Counted from the stretch's first letter, positions 8,765 to 16,413 are shown. The stretch is 17,500 bases of DNA from Bacteroidota bacterium (GCA_016705125.1 JADIYW010000001.1:1-17500); one strand, 5' to 3'. The notes: generated by a model from the sequence alone, not told the origin. Program-made: numbers and translations.

Positions 8765-9493
8765 ATGAAATATGCATTAGTTACTGGTGGATCGCGTGGG
8801 ATTGGCAAAGCAATTTGTATTAAATTAGCTACGGATGGCTATAACATATTATTGAATTATAAGAGCAATGATTTGGAAGCTAACAAATCGAAAGAAGAAG
8901 TAGAATTAAATGGTGTAAAATGCGAATTATTAAAATTTGATGTTTCTGATAATGAATCAACGCAACTTATAATTTCAAATTGGTTAGATAACAATAAAGC
9001 TGCAAAGATTGAAATCTTGGTAAATAATGCCGGCATTAATAATGATAATTTGATGGTTTTTATGCCGAATGAACAGTGGCATAATGTAATAAATGCAAGC
9101 CTAAACGGTTTTTTTTATGTTACAAAGGCCATATTAAAAAGTATGGTATCGAGCAGATACGGTAGAATAATCAATGTTGTTTCTTTGTCAGGATTAAAGG
9201 GAATGCCTGGTCAAACAAATTATGCTGCGGCAAAGGCAGGTGTGATTGGAGCTACCAAATCGCTTGCTCAAGAGGTTGCAAAACGAAATATTACAGTAAA
9301 TGCTGTAGCGCCAGGTTTTATTGCCACTGATATGACAAAAGACTTGGATGAAAAACAATTGATTGAATTGATACCAATGAAGCGATTTGGAACACCAGAA
9401 GAAGTAGCTGAAACAGTATCATTTCTTGCCTCCAAATCAGCAGCATATATTACAGGTCAAGTTATTTCAATTAATGGTGGGTTGTATTCTTAA
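8765..9493 (+). CDS. fabG: 3-oxoacyl-ACP reductase, FabG-type SDR
   Basis: This is a 242-residue classical short-chain dehydrogenase/reductase. It has the NADPH-binding TGGSRGIG (residues 7-14), NNAG (87-90), and catalytic Ser140, Tyr153 and Lys157 with FabG spacing. The C-terminal PGFIATDMT and ITGQVISINGG segments are typical of FabG. Length matches the family. It would reduce the 3-oxoacyl-ACP formed by the adjacent ketosynthase in each polyene elongation round. Its position between the ammonia-lyase and the ketosynthase, with 9-15 nt spacings, suggests a pigment-dedicated copy rather than the housekeeping fatty-acid enzyme; the symbol reflects the family, not proven housekeeping function. 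Confidence 0.92.
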   Translation: MKYALVTGGSRGIGKAICIKLATDGYNILLNYKSNDLEANKSKEEVELNGVKCELLKFDVSDNESTQLIISNWLDNNKAAKIEILVNNAGINNDNLMVFMPNEQWHNVINASLNGFFYVTKAILKSMVSSRYGRIINVVSLSGLKGMPGQTNYAAAKAGVIGATKSLAQEVAKRNITVNAVAPGFIATDMTKDLDEKQLIELIPMKRFGTPEEVAETVSFLASKSAAYITGQVISINGGLYS

Positions 9494-9502
9494 TTTTAAA
9501 AT

Positions 9503-10723
9503 ATGAAAAGAGTAGTAATTACAGGATATGGAATTTATTCAAGTATAGGAAAGAATATTGAAGAAGTATCAAAATCGCTATATGAAGGAAAGTCGGGAAT
9601 TATTTTCGACCCGCTAAGAAAGGAATTTGGATATCAATCAGCACTAACTGGAATGGTTGAATCGCCAATATTAAAAGACAAATTGGATAGGCGAGCAAGG
9701 TTGATGTTGCCTGAGCAAGGCGAATATGCCTATATGTCAACTATTGAGGCACTAAAAAATGCAAATCTTGATCAAAATTATTTAGATGAAAACGAAGTTG
9801 GTATTATTTTCGGCAATGACAGTTCTGCCAAACCAGTAATTGATGCCACAGATATTATTAGAGAAAAAAAGAACACACAATTTGCAGGTTCAGGCTCTGT
9901 TTTCCAATCCCTGAACTCTACTGTTACCATGAATCTTGCTACTATTTTTAGGTTAAAAGGAATCAATTTTACTGTAAGTGCGGCTTGTGCAAGCGGCTCT
10001 CAAGCCATTGGACTAGGTTTTCATTATATAAGAACAGGTTTGCAAGATTGTATAATCTGTGGAGGTGCACAGGAAACAAATATTTTTTCGATGGGAAACT
10101 TCGATGCCATCTCTGCGTTTTCCACTAGGGAAAATGAACCAACAAAAGCATCTCGCCCTTTTGATCGAGATAGGGATGGATTAGTACCAAGCGGTGGCGC
10201 TGCTACCGTAATTTTGGAAAGTTTAGATTCTGCTTTAAAACGTGGAGCAACTATTTATGGTGAAATAATTGGTTATGGATTTTCCTCAAATGGTGGACAT
10301 ATATCAAATCCGACAATTGAGGGGCCTACAAGATCCATAGAAAAATCACTTTTGGATGCTCAAATCAAAGCTAGCCAGATAGATTATATTAATGCACATG
10401 CCACTTCCACACCAGTGGGAGATGCTAGCGAAGCTCAATCACTTGATAAAGTATTTGGATTATATAAACCCTTAATAAGTTCAACAAAATCAATGACTGG
10501 ACATGAATGTTGGATGGCAGGGGCAAGCGAAATTGTATATTCTATGATTATGATGAAAGAGGGGTTTGTAGCACCAAATATAAATTTTGAAAACCCAGAT
10601 GAATTTTCAGCCAAATTAAATATTGCAGACAAAAAAATAAATAAAAGAATTGATGTATTTTTGTCGAATTCCTTCGGATTTGGAGGAACAAATTCATCCC
10701 TGATAATAAAAAATTACAAATAA
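9503..10723 (+). CDS. Beta-ketoacyl-ACP synthase, FabF (KAS I/II) type
   Basis: The 406-residue protein carries the full ketosynthase triad. Cys162 lies in VSAACASGS, His299 in NAHATSTPVGD, and His334 in STKSMTGHECW. It also has the GFGGTNSSL motif near the C-terminus. It should condense malonyl-ACP with the growing arylpolyenoyl chain, starting from the 4-coumaroyl unit. It lies 9 nt after the ketoreductase and 14 nt before the ACP gene, the classic layout of an elongation module. It corresponds functionally to the ketosynthases of aryl polyene clusters; which of the two ketosynthases here acts in priming and which in extension cannot be told. Confidence 0.92.
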   Translation: MKRVVITGYGIYSSIGKNIEEVSKSLYEGKSGIIFDPLRKEFGYQSALTGMVESPILKDKLDRRARLMLPEQGEYAYMSTIEALKNANLDQNYLDENEVGIIFGNDSSAKPVIDATDIIREKKNTQFAGSGSVFQSLNSTVTMNLATIFRLKGINFTVSAACASGSQAIGLGFHYIRTGLQDCIICGGAQETNIFSMGNFDAISAFSTRENEPTKASRPFDRDRDGLVPSGGAATVILESLDSALKRGATIYGEIIGYGFSSNGGHISNPTIEGPTRSIEKSLLDAQIKASQIDYINAHATSTPVGDASEAQSLDKVFGLYKPLISSTKSMTGHECWMAGASEIVYSMIMMKEGFVAPNINFENPDEFSAKLNIADKKINKRIDVFLSNSFGFGGTNSSLIIKNYK

Positions 10724-10737
10724 TAAAAAATTATTCA

Positions 10738-10995
10738 ATGAATAGAGAAGAAATAATAGGTAAGATTAATGGTTTTTTTGTAAGTGAGTTTGAAGCTGAC
10801 GAATCTACTATTTTACCCTTAGAAAATATGACAAAAACACTGGGGTTAGATAGTTTGGATTTTGTTGATTTAGTGGTATCAATTGAGAACAACTTTGGTT
10901 TTAAAGTAAATCCTGAGGATTTTCAAAGTATTGTTACTTTCCAAGATTTCTATGAATATGTAATTCAAAATATAAAACAAGCTTCCTCTCAATAA
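10738..10995 (+). CDS. Acyl carrier protein
   Basis: This is an 85-residue acidic protein with the phosphopantetheine attachment motif LGLDSLDFVDL; the modified serine is Ser39. Predicted helices before and after fit the four-helix ACP fold and the length is normal. It presumably carries the aryl polyene intermediates during elongation. It is placed 14 nt after the ketosynthase gene and 1 nt before the next start, so its translation is tightly linked to both. It is unlikely to be the housekeeping ACP because of its surroundings and its divergent flanking sequence. Confidence 0.93.
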   Translation: MNREEIIGKINGFFVSEFEADESTILPLENMTKTLGLDSLDFVDLVVSIENNFGFKVNPEDFQSIVTFQDFYEYVIQNIKQASSQ

Positions 10996-10996
10996 A

Positions 10997-11875
10997 ATGT
11001 CGCAATGGCAAGGTAAATCAAAGTCTAATACTTTGGGATACAAAATATTTGTATTCTTATTGAAAAATTTGGGTTTAGGTGCCGCATATTTCTTATTATT
11101 CTTTGTGGCTTTTTACTATTTCATTTTTTCAACTTCATCATCAAAGCACATTTATTATTTTTATAATAAAATATTGAAATTTGGTAAAATGCGCTCATTG
11201 GTGATGTTGTACACGAATTATTTCAAATTAGGTCAAACCCTAATTGATAAAACCGCCATGATTGCCAAAATTAAAACCAATTTTACGTATACATTTGAAG
11301 GCAGAAACTATTTGGAAGAATTGGCAAAAAAAGGAAAGGGTGGATTGCTTTTAAGTGCTCATGTAGGAAATTGGGAAGCTGCAGGACAAATGCTTGAACA
11401 CCTAAATACTAAAATTAATATTGTAATGTATGATGGAGAAGATGAAAACATAAAAAAATACATGGATGGAGTTACTGGAAAAAGAACTTTTAAAATTATA
11501 TATGTAAAAGAGGACTTATCACATATATTTGAAATAAAAAAAGCACTTGCATCAAACGAATTAATATGCATTCATGCAGATAGATTTTTGCCAGAAAACA
11601 AAATTATTACAGGTGAATTTTTCAATAAACCAGTTAAATTTCCTTATGGTCCATTTTTACTCTCTCTTAAAATGAATGCACCTACTGTTTTTGTGTTTGC
11701 ATTTAAAGAATCAAAAAATCATTACCATTTTTTCTCATCAAGCCCTGTCGAATATTCAAAATCTAAGGGAGATACGGAGCAAATTATATTGGAAGCTTTT
11801 ATAAAAGATTTAGAATCAAAGGTAGCTCGTTATCCAACACAGTGGTTCAATTACCATGATTTTTTTCAAGGATAA
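10997..11875 (+). CDS. LpxL/HtrB-like lipid A biosynthesis acyltransferase family protein
   Basis: The 292-residue protein has a hydrophobic N-terminal membrane segment (~residues 15-45). The family catalytic motif follows as SAHVGNWEAAG, with His122 and Glu127 as the H(X4)E dyad. Later segments IHADRFLPEN and FPYGPFLLSLKMNAPTVFVF follow the LpxL/LpxM fold (Pfam Lip_A_acyltrans), and the length is typical. It starts 1 nt after the ACP stop. LpxL-type enzymes take acyl chains from ACP, so with an ACP gene directly upstream the natural inference is transfer of the aryl polyene acyl chain from this ACP to a lipid or resorcinol hydroxyl group. True lipid A acylation is possible but less likely in this context. 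Confidence 0.88.
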   Translation: MSQWQGKSKSNTLGYKIFVFLLKNLGLGAAYFLLFFVAFYYFIFSTSSSKHIYYFYNKILKFGKMRSLVMLYTNYFKLGQTLIDKTAMIAKIKTNFTYTFEGRNYLEELAKKGKGGLLLSAHVGNWEAAGQMLEHLNTKINIVMYDGEDENIKKYMDGVTGKRTFKIIYVKEDLSHIFEIKKALASNELICIHADRFLPENKIITGEFFNKPVKFPYGPFLLSLKMNAPTVFVFAFKESKNHYHFFSSSPVEYSKSKGDTEQIILEAFIKDLESKVARYPTQWFNYHDFFQG

Positions 11876-11935
11876 TTATATTCTACAATTTTTCAAATTC
11901 AAACAGATTATATTTATATATTTAGGCATTAAAAT

Positions 11936-12382
11936 ATGATTAATAACACCTTAGATAGTTTAAACGTTTTGGAAGTACTTCCACAAAGACCACCAATGGT
12001 AATGATTGACAGGTTGTTGTTTGTAGACACAAAAAAAACAATTTCTACTTTCTTTATCGATAAAGATTGTATATTTTGTAATAAAGCATTTTTAAATGAA
12101 AGTGGAATTGTAGAAAACATAGCTCAAACGGGTGCAGCAGGTTTTGGTTACTTAGATTTTATAGCCCAAAAACCAATTTTACTGGGTTTTATAGCCTCAA
12201 TAAAAAATTTAATCATTAATCAATTACCACCAATTGGGCAAACTTTAATTACCGAAGTGGTTGTAGAAGATCCAGTAATGGGGTTTAATATAATAAAGGG
12301 CAAGATATTACTGAATGAACTAGAAATTGCTTCATGCGAAATGCGAATTTTTATAAATAAAACAGAACAAAATGAAAAATAG
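11936..12382 (+). CDS. ApeP/FabZ-like hotdog 3-hydroxyacyl-ACP dehydratase
   Basis: This 148-residue single-hotdog protein has LPQRPPMVMIDRLL (residues 15-28) and IVENIAQTGAAGFGY (58-72), the latter being the hotdog helix that holds the catalytic acidic residue (Glu60) and Gln64 in this family. It would dehydrate 3-hydroxyacyl-ACP to the trans double bonds that build the polyene. Oddly, the catalytic-loop position reads Pro-Gln-Arg (Gln17) where ApeP/FabZ relatives usually have His. This may be a lineage variant or may mean altered chemistry. The gene is separated from the acyltransferase by 60 AT-rich nt and overlaps the next gene by 11 nt. The family call is good; the activity is less certain. 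Confidence 0.8.
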   Translation: MINNTLDSLNVLEVLPQRPPMVMIDRLLFVDTKKTISTFFIDKDCIFCNKAFLNESGIVENIAQTGAAGFGYLDFIAQKPILLGFIASIKNLIINQLPPIGQTLITEVVVEDPVMGFNIIKGKILLNELEIASCEMRIFINKTEQNEK

Positions 12383-13013
12383 CAAAATGACCTTAATTTT
12401 CCTCTTACTATTCTTATTGCGCAATAATTTAATTGCTCAACATATTGCAGCTGATGTTTTTAAAGAAGAAACACAAATTACATATTTAGGAGTAGACTTC
12501 AGCAATGCCAAATGCTTTGGTGAAGGCGCAACTTTTGATGCGGCAGAACTAACCAATAAGATAAATAATCTAATTGTAACTGAATTTGACAAATATAATA
12601 TTTCAAAAGCTTTAAAAAAGCCAAACCTAATTGTTAACAATTCTCTTACAGTTCAATTAAATAATAAAATTAAGGAAAACACATTTTTCACTAATAATAC
12701 TTCCGATTTAAACTTGATAGATGAAAAAAAAATACAAGAAATTATAAGCGGATATGATTTTGAAAATTATGGAAAAGGAATTGGTTTTATTTTTATTGTA
12801 GACAATTTAAATAAGTCAAAAATGGAAGAAGTTGTTTGGACTACATTTATAGATATGTATACAAAAAAGGTATTGTTTACCGAAATGATGAAAGCAGAAC
12901 CCAAAGGATTTGGTTTAAGAAATTATTGGAGTAACCCTTTTGAACAGATAATTGGTGAGATAAAAAAATCAGAATTGAAAAAATGGAAAACCAAATATGG
13001 CACAAAAGTTTAA
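12372..13013 (+). CDS. Exported protein of unknown function
   Basis: I do not recognise this 213-residue protein. It begins with a clear Sec-type signal peptide (basic start, a hydrophobic run FLLLFLL, then NNLIAQ as the likely cleavage region near residue 23). There is no lipobox cysteine, so the mature protein should be periplasmic or surface-exposed. The mature part is lysine- and asparagine-rich, with ITYLGVDFSNAKCFGE near its N-terminus, a hydrophobic strand GIGFIFIVDNL near 145 and a lysine-rich C-terminus. The ATG at 12372 overlaps the dehydratase end by 11 nt, and the thioesterase gene begins 17 nt before its stop, so it is a true member of the operon. A role in pigment transport or assembly in the cell envelope is conjecture from context. 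Confidence 0.78.
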   Translation: MKNSKMTLIFLLLFLLRNNLIAQHIAADVFKEETQITYLGVDFSNAKCFGEGATFDAAELTNKINNLIVTEFDKYNISKALKKPNLIVNNSLTVQLNNKIKENTFFTNNTSDLNLIDEKKIQEIISGYDFENYGKGIGFIFIVDNLNKSKMEEVVWTTFIDMYTKKVLFTEMMKAEPKGFGLRNYWSNPFEQIIGEIKKSELKKWKTKYGTKV

Positions 13014-13434
13014 TAGTTTGCTTGTAGAAACGACAATAACCAATATTAGGTTTAATGAAACCGACCCGCTAGGAATTGTTTGGCATGGCAATTATGCTAT
13101 CTATTTTGAAGATGGGCGTGCAGCATTTGGAACTAAATATGGAATTCACTACCTTGATTTTTATAAAAATGGATATGTTGCACCAATTGTAAATTTGAAT
13201 TGTGATTTTAAAAAAATGGTTAAATATGGCGATAAGATAATGATAGAGACCACATTTGAAAACCATAAAGCTGCCAAAATTGTTTTTAGGTATAAAATAT
13301 ATAATTTGGCAAACATGGATTTGGTAGCCACTGGTTCTACTACTCAAGTATTTTTGGACATTGATAAACAGGAAATGCAATTTCTCGCACCTCCTTTCTT
13401 CATCGACTGGAAGAAAAAGTATAATTTATCGTAA
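12997..13434 (+). CDS. 4-hydroxybenzoyl-CoA-thioesterase-family (4HBT) acyl thioesterase
   Basis: The 145-residue hotdog protein carries RFNETDPLGIVWHGNYAIYFED (in pieces: ETD at 21-23, HGNY at 30-33, Glu38-Asp39), the signature of 4HBT/YbgC-type thioesterases, with Asp23 as the expected catalytic residue. Length is normal. It could release the finished polyene acid, or edit stalled chains, from the ACP; aryl polyene clusters commonly include such an enzyme. Its ATG lies 17 nt inside the preceding gene and the following ketosynthase starts 1 nt after its stop. The family is clear; the substrate is inferred from the cluster. Confidence 0.89.
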   Translation: MAQKFNSLLVETTITNIRFNETDPLGIVWHGNYAIYFEDGRAAFGTKYGIHYLDFYKNGYVAPIVNLNCDFKKMVKYGDKIMIETTFENHKAAKIVFRYKIYNLANMDLVATGSTTQVFLDIDKQEMQFLAPPFFIDWKKKYNLS

Positions 13435-13435
13435 A

Positions 13436-14578
13436 ATGAGGCATGTATTTGTTGTCGGTCATAATATTATTTCGCCATTAGGTAACACCACTGATGCAAA
13501 TTTTACAGCAATTTTGAATGGCAATTCTGGTATTCAACTACATAATCGACATGAAATTGATGATGAGTCATTTTATGCTTCACTATTTAATGAATCCTTT
13601 TTTTTGCAATCAGAAGATGTATTGAGCAATAATTATACACCTTTTGAATATTTATTAATTGAATCTATCAAACAAGCAATTGAAAAAACAGAAATAGATA
13701 TAACAAATAAGGATACAATTATAATAGTTTCTACAACTAAGGGGAATATTAATTTGTTGAAGAAAGAAAAAAAAAGGTCTGATGAATTAGTTAATCGGAT
13801 AAGTCTTTCTCAATCTGCACAATTGATTTGCAACAAATTTAAAAACCCTAACAAACCCATTGTTATCTCCAATGCATGCATATCTGGTGTTGCGGCGATT
13901 CTTTATGGAAAACGAATACTTGATTTGGGTCATTACAAAAATGCAATTATTGTAGGAGCTGATTGTGTAGGCCAATTTATTTTTTCTGGATTTAAATCAT
14001 TTAGAGCGCTATCTGATTCAATGTGTAAACCATTTTCAATCGACAGGAACGGGATTAATTTGGGTGAAGCAGTTGCCACAATTATACTTACAACTCAAGC
14101 CCAAAACAATAATAATATAGAAATATGTAGTGGTGCCATTACGAATGATGCAAATCATATCTCAGGTCCATCAAGAACTGGTAAAGAGCTTTCCAAAGCC
14201 ATAAGATTAACTTTAAATGCTTCAAATCTATTATCGGAAGATGTAGATTTTATTTCAGCACATGGTACTGCCACTATTTTTAATGATGAAATGGAAGCGA
14301 ATGCATATCATTTATCCGAAATGGACAATATTCCAGTAAATAGTTTAAAAGCATATTTTGGTCATACATTAGGTGCATCAGGTATTTTGGAATCTGTCAT
14401 TAGTATTCTTTCATTAGAAAAAGGAGTGATTATTCCAACACATGGGTTTACAACACATGGAACAACAAATCCTATAAATATATGTGAAAAGCCAATCTAC
14501 AAACCTCTAAATACATTCATAAAAACAGCATCTGGATTTGGAGGTTGCAATGGTTCTATTTTATTTTCAAAGGGCTAA
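13436..14578 (+). CDS. Second beta-ketoacyl synthase, KAS I/II type (divergent)
   Basis: Starting from the ATG at 13436, 1 nt after the thioesterase stop, the protein has 380 residues and begins directly with the first strand of the thiolase fold. An upstream in-frame ATG at 13361 lies inside the thioesterase gene and is not preferred. The triad is present: Cys148 (NACISG), His276 (SAHGTAT) and His310 (FGHTLGASG). The C-terminal ASGFGGCNGS is the usual closing motif. It is shorter and more divergent than the ketosynthase at 9503, resembling the second ketosynthase of aryl polyene clusters. Because the cysteine is kept it is not a classical chain-length factor by that criterion. Its stop codon overlaps the stop of the opposing oxidoreductase gene. 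Confidence 0.88.
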   Translation: MRHVFVVGHNIISPLGNTTDANFTAILNGNSGIQLHNRHEIDDESFYASLFNESFFLQSEDVLSNNYTPFEYLLIESIKQAIEKTEIDITNKDTIIIVSTTKGNINLLKKEKKRSDELVNRISLSQSAQLICNKFKNPNKPIVISNACISGVAAILYGKRILDLGHYKNAIIVGADCVGQFIFSGFKSFRALSDSMCKPFSIDRNGINLGEAVATIILTTQAQNNNNIEICSGAITNDANHISGPSRTGKELSKAIRLTLNASNLLSEDVDFISAHGTATIFNDEMEANAYHLSEMDNIPVNSLKAYFGHTLGASGILESVISILSLEKGVIIPTHGFTTHGTTNPINICEKPIYKPLNTFIKTASGFGGCNGSILFSKG

Positions 14579-16110
14579 ATGGTTTCAAACCTCTTGTTGA
14601 TGCTAAATTTTTTGCCATTCTGCTTACAAATCAATTTTGTTACGCTTCTTGCGGCCATTATTGCAATTGGCAAGCCACCACCTGGTTGACTCCAATGGCT
14701 AGCATAATAAAATTGTGATAACTTGGGCAATTTAAATTTCACAGGCGAAGATGCAATTAGATTTTTGCCAGGCAACCAACCCTGAGTACTGCCTTTCCAA
14801 TTGTTGGTATATCTCAAAATAGTGGCAGGAGTGGCCATGTCCATCATATCAATCTTGTCTTTTATATTTAATCGTTTATCCAAGCTGTCCAATACAACCA
14901 TTATAAAGTCAGTTTTGGTAGTTCTATATTTTCTTCTGTCTGTTGTTCTCAAATCTATCCAAAAATCACGATTCAAAGTGTAAAAACTTATTACAACAGT
15001 AGTTTTTCCTTCAGGTGCCATTGCTGGGTCATAATGATACAAATGAACTTCCATTCTATCATAAATAGTACCATCTGGAGACACAATTTTTTCATCTAAT
15101 GGAAATCTAAAAAAATGAGGTAAATCAGAAAGATCAGCATTAATGCCAAAAGAAACTTGCACCACTGAGTAAAAAACAGCCAAAGACTTCTCATCCTTTA
15201 ATTTAATTAGTTTATCATTTACATAACTGCCCTTTAATAAATTAAAAACCGTCAATTTCCAATCTGCAGTAGATAAGGTAATATCAGAAGGAACAAAGGT
15301 ATTATTACTCAACAAAATGCCTTTAGCTACATTGTCTTCTACTATTATTTCTTTTACAGCCTTCCGATATTGAATCTTACCACCCAATTCTAAATATCTG
15401 GTTTCAAAATATTTGGCAAAAGCAATTGACCCGCCTAAAGGGTAACCACAACTTTTAACATCAAAAAATGCTAAAGGCATCATCATTACCATCATTTTAA
15501 CTTCTTCATTGTCATATAGTAGTCTGATGGCTTCTTGTAGAAATGGATTTTTAAATCTTTTACTAAAAGTATAATTAGTCTCATTATTCCACTTTAAAAA
15601 AAGGAAAAGGAACTCTACATATTTAATCATTTTAAAGCCTCGGATCGCTGATTTAACAAAAGGCAAGTCGTCCAAAATTGGAGGGAGGTCATATTTCTGC
15701 ATTTTACGTATATCACTTATAAAGGAAATAATTAAAACACTATCTTCTGGCGACAAGTCTAAAAGATATGCCTGTAGTTGATTTAGATTTGTATATAGTT
15801 TAAATTGATTGCTACCATATTTGTCTACTGTTTCTTTTACTTCAATCACCATTCTTATATCATGATTTAGAAATGGGATCGATTCCATATCCAATAATTC
15901 ATTATAAATTTTATAAAATGAACTGCCAGGACCCGAACCCATTATCCAATGGGCGCAGCCATCAACTAAAAAACCTTTTTTGTTCCAACTCGTACAAAGT
16001 CCTCCAGGGATTGTATGCTTCTCAAAAATTTCCGTTTCAAAACCATTCATTTGCAAATAGCAACCTGCAGATAACCCTGAAATTCCAGCACCAATAATAT
16101 TTATCTTCAT
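14575..16110 (-). CDS. NAD(P)/FAD-dependent oxidoreductase, CrtI/phytoene-desaturase-like
   Basis: This is a 511-residue flavoprotein on the opposite strand. It has GAGISGLSAG (residues 7-16), an acidic ribose-binding segment followed by GGLCTSW, then VDGCAHWIMG, all typical of the CrtI/RetSat superfamily. The C-terminal YASHWSQPGGGLPIAIMAAR corresponds to the second FAD-binding motif. Length is normal. It differs clearly from the flavoprotein at 1357 and so is not a recent duplicate. Related proteins accompany flexirubin and carotenoid genes, so a tailoring role in the same pigment pathway is likely but unproven. The ATG at 16110 is 22 nt from a candidate -7 element at 16132-16139, giving a very short leader. 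It converges on the second ketosynthase with stops sharing bases 14576-14577. Confidence 0.87.
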   Translation of the reverse strand: MKINIIGAGISGLSAGCYLQMNGFETEIFEKHTIPGGLCTSWNKKGFLVDGCAHWIMGSGPGSSFYKIYNELLDMESIPFLNHDIRMVIEVKETVDKYGSNQFKLYTNLNQLQAYLLDLSPEDSVLIISFISDIRKMQKYDLPPILDDLPFVKSAIRGFKMIKYVEFLFLFLKWNNETNYTFSKRFKNPFLQEAIRLLYDNEEVKMMVMMMPLAFFDVKSCGYPLGGSIAFAKYFETRYLELGGKIQYRKAVKEIIVEDNVAKGILLSNNTFVPSDITLSTADWKLTVFNLLKGSYVNDKLIKLKDEKSLAVFYSVVQVSFGINADLSDLPHFFRFPLDEKIVSPDGTIYDRMEVHLYHYDPAMAPEGKTTVVISFYTLNRDFWIDLRTTDRRKYRTTKTDFIMVVLDSLDKRLNIKDKIDMMDMATPATILRYTNNWKGSTQGWLPGKNLIASSPVKFKLPKLSQFYYASHWSQPGGGLPIAIMAARSVTKLICKQNGKKFSINKRFETI

Positions 16111-16131
16111 TAAATAATTTAGGTTTTAAAT

Positions 16132-16139
16132 CAAAGATA
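16132..16139 (-). promoter_or_regulatory. Candidate promoter -7 element for the CrtI-like gene
   Basis: On the - strand this reads TATCTTTG, an exact match to the Bacteroidota -7 consensus TAnnTTTG. Transcription would start near 16125, giving a leader of about 15 nt before the ATG at 16110. No clear TTTG-like -33 box is seen at the expected distance, so this is a motif-level call. Confidence 0.45.
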
Positions 16140-16378
16140 ATCAAACAGAATTCATTTAGTTTAAAAGCCTACAAAAAGAATCAATTTCTTTTTAAATACA
16201 AAATCTTTTAACAGATATTCAATAATAAAACTAAAAGCTACAAATTAATCCTTTTGAAGGAAAAATTCCAAAAGTCAATAATTTGATTATCAAATACTTA
16301 AATCGATATAATGTCAAACTCGAGAACCCAAGTATGACGAAATAAAGGAAACTGTGGTAACTTAACATCTATAAAATA

Positions 16379-16413
16379 AGAAAGCCTTTCCGATATACTC
16401 GAAAAGGCTTCTT
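16379..16413 (-). terminator. Intrinsic terminator of the rRNA operon
   Basis: Read on the - strand, directly after the 5S gene, AAGCCTTTTCGA and its partner TCGGAAAGGCTT form a hairpin. It has 8 consecutive pairs (16382-16389 with 16403-16410), one mismatch, three more pairs (16391-16393 with 16399-16401) and a loop of about 5 nt. It is followed by the T-rich CTTATTTTATAG. Position just past the 5S 3' end and the hairpin-plus-T layout support factor-independent termination before the CrtI-like gene on the same strand. Confidence 0.8.

Noticed and set aside
11917..11924. TATATTTA as a promoter for the dehydratase gene
   Set aside because: It only partly matches TAnnTTTG in AT-rich DNA and would place the transcription start almost on the start codon.
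13069..13380. 103-codon ORF on the - strand
   Set aside because: It is antisense to the 4HBT thioesterase motif region and has no coding support of its own.
13361..13435. N-terminal extension of the second ketosynthase from ATG 13361
   Set aside because: It would overlap the thioesterase gene by 74 nt and adds residues with no ketosynthase homology; the fold begins at ATG 13436.
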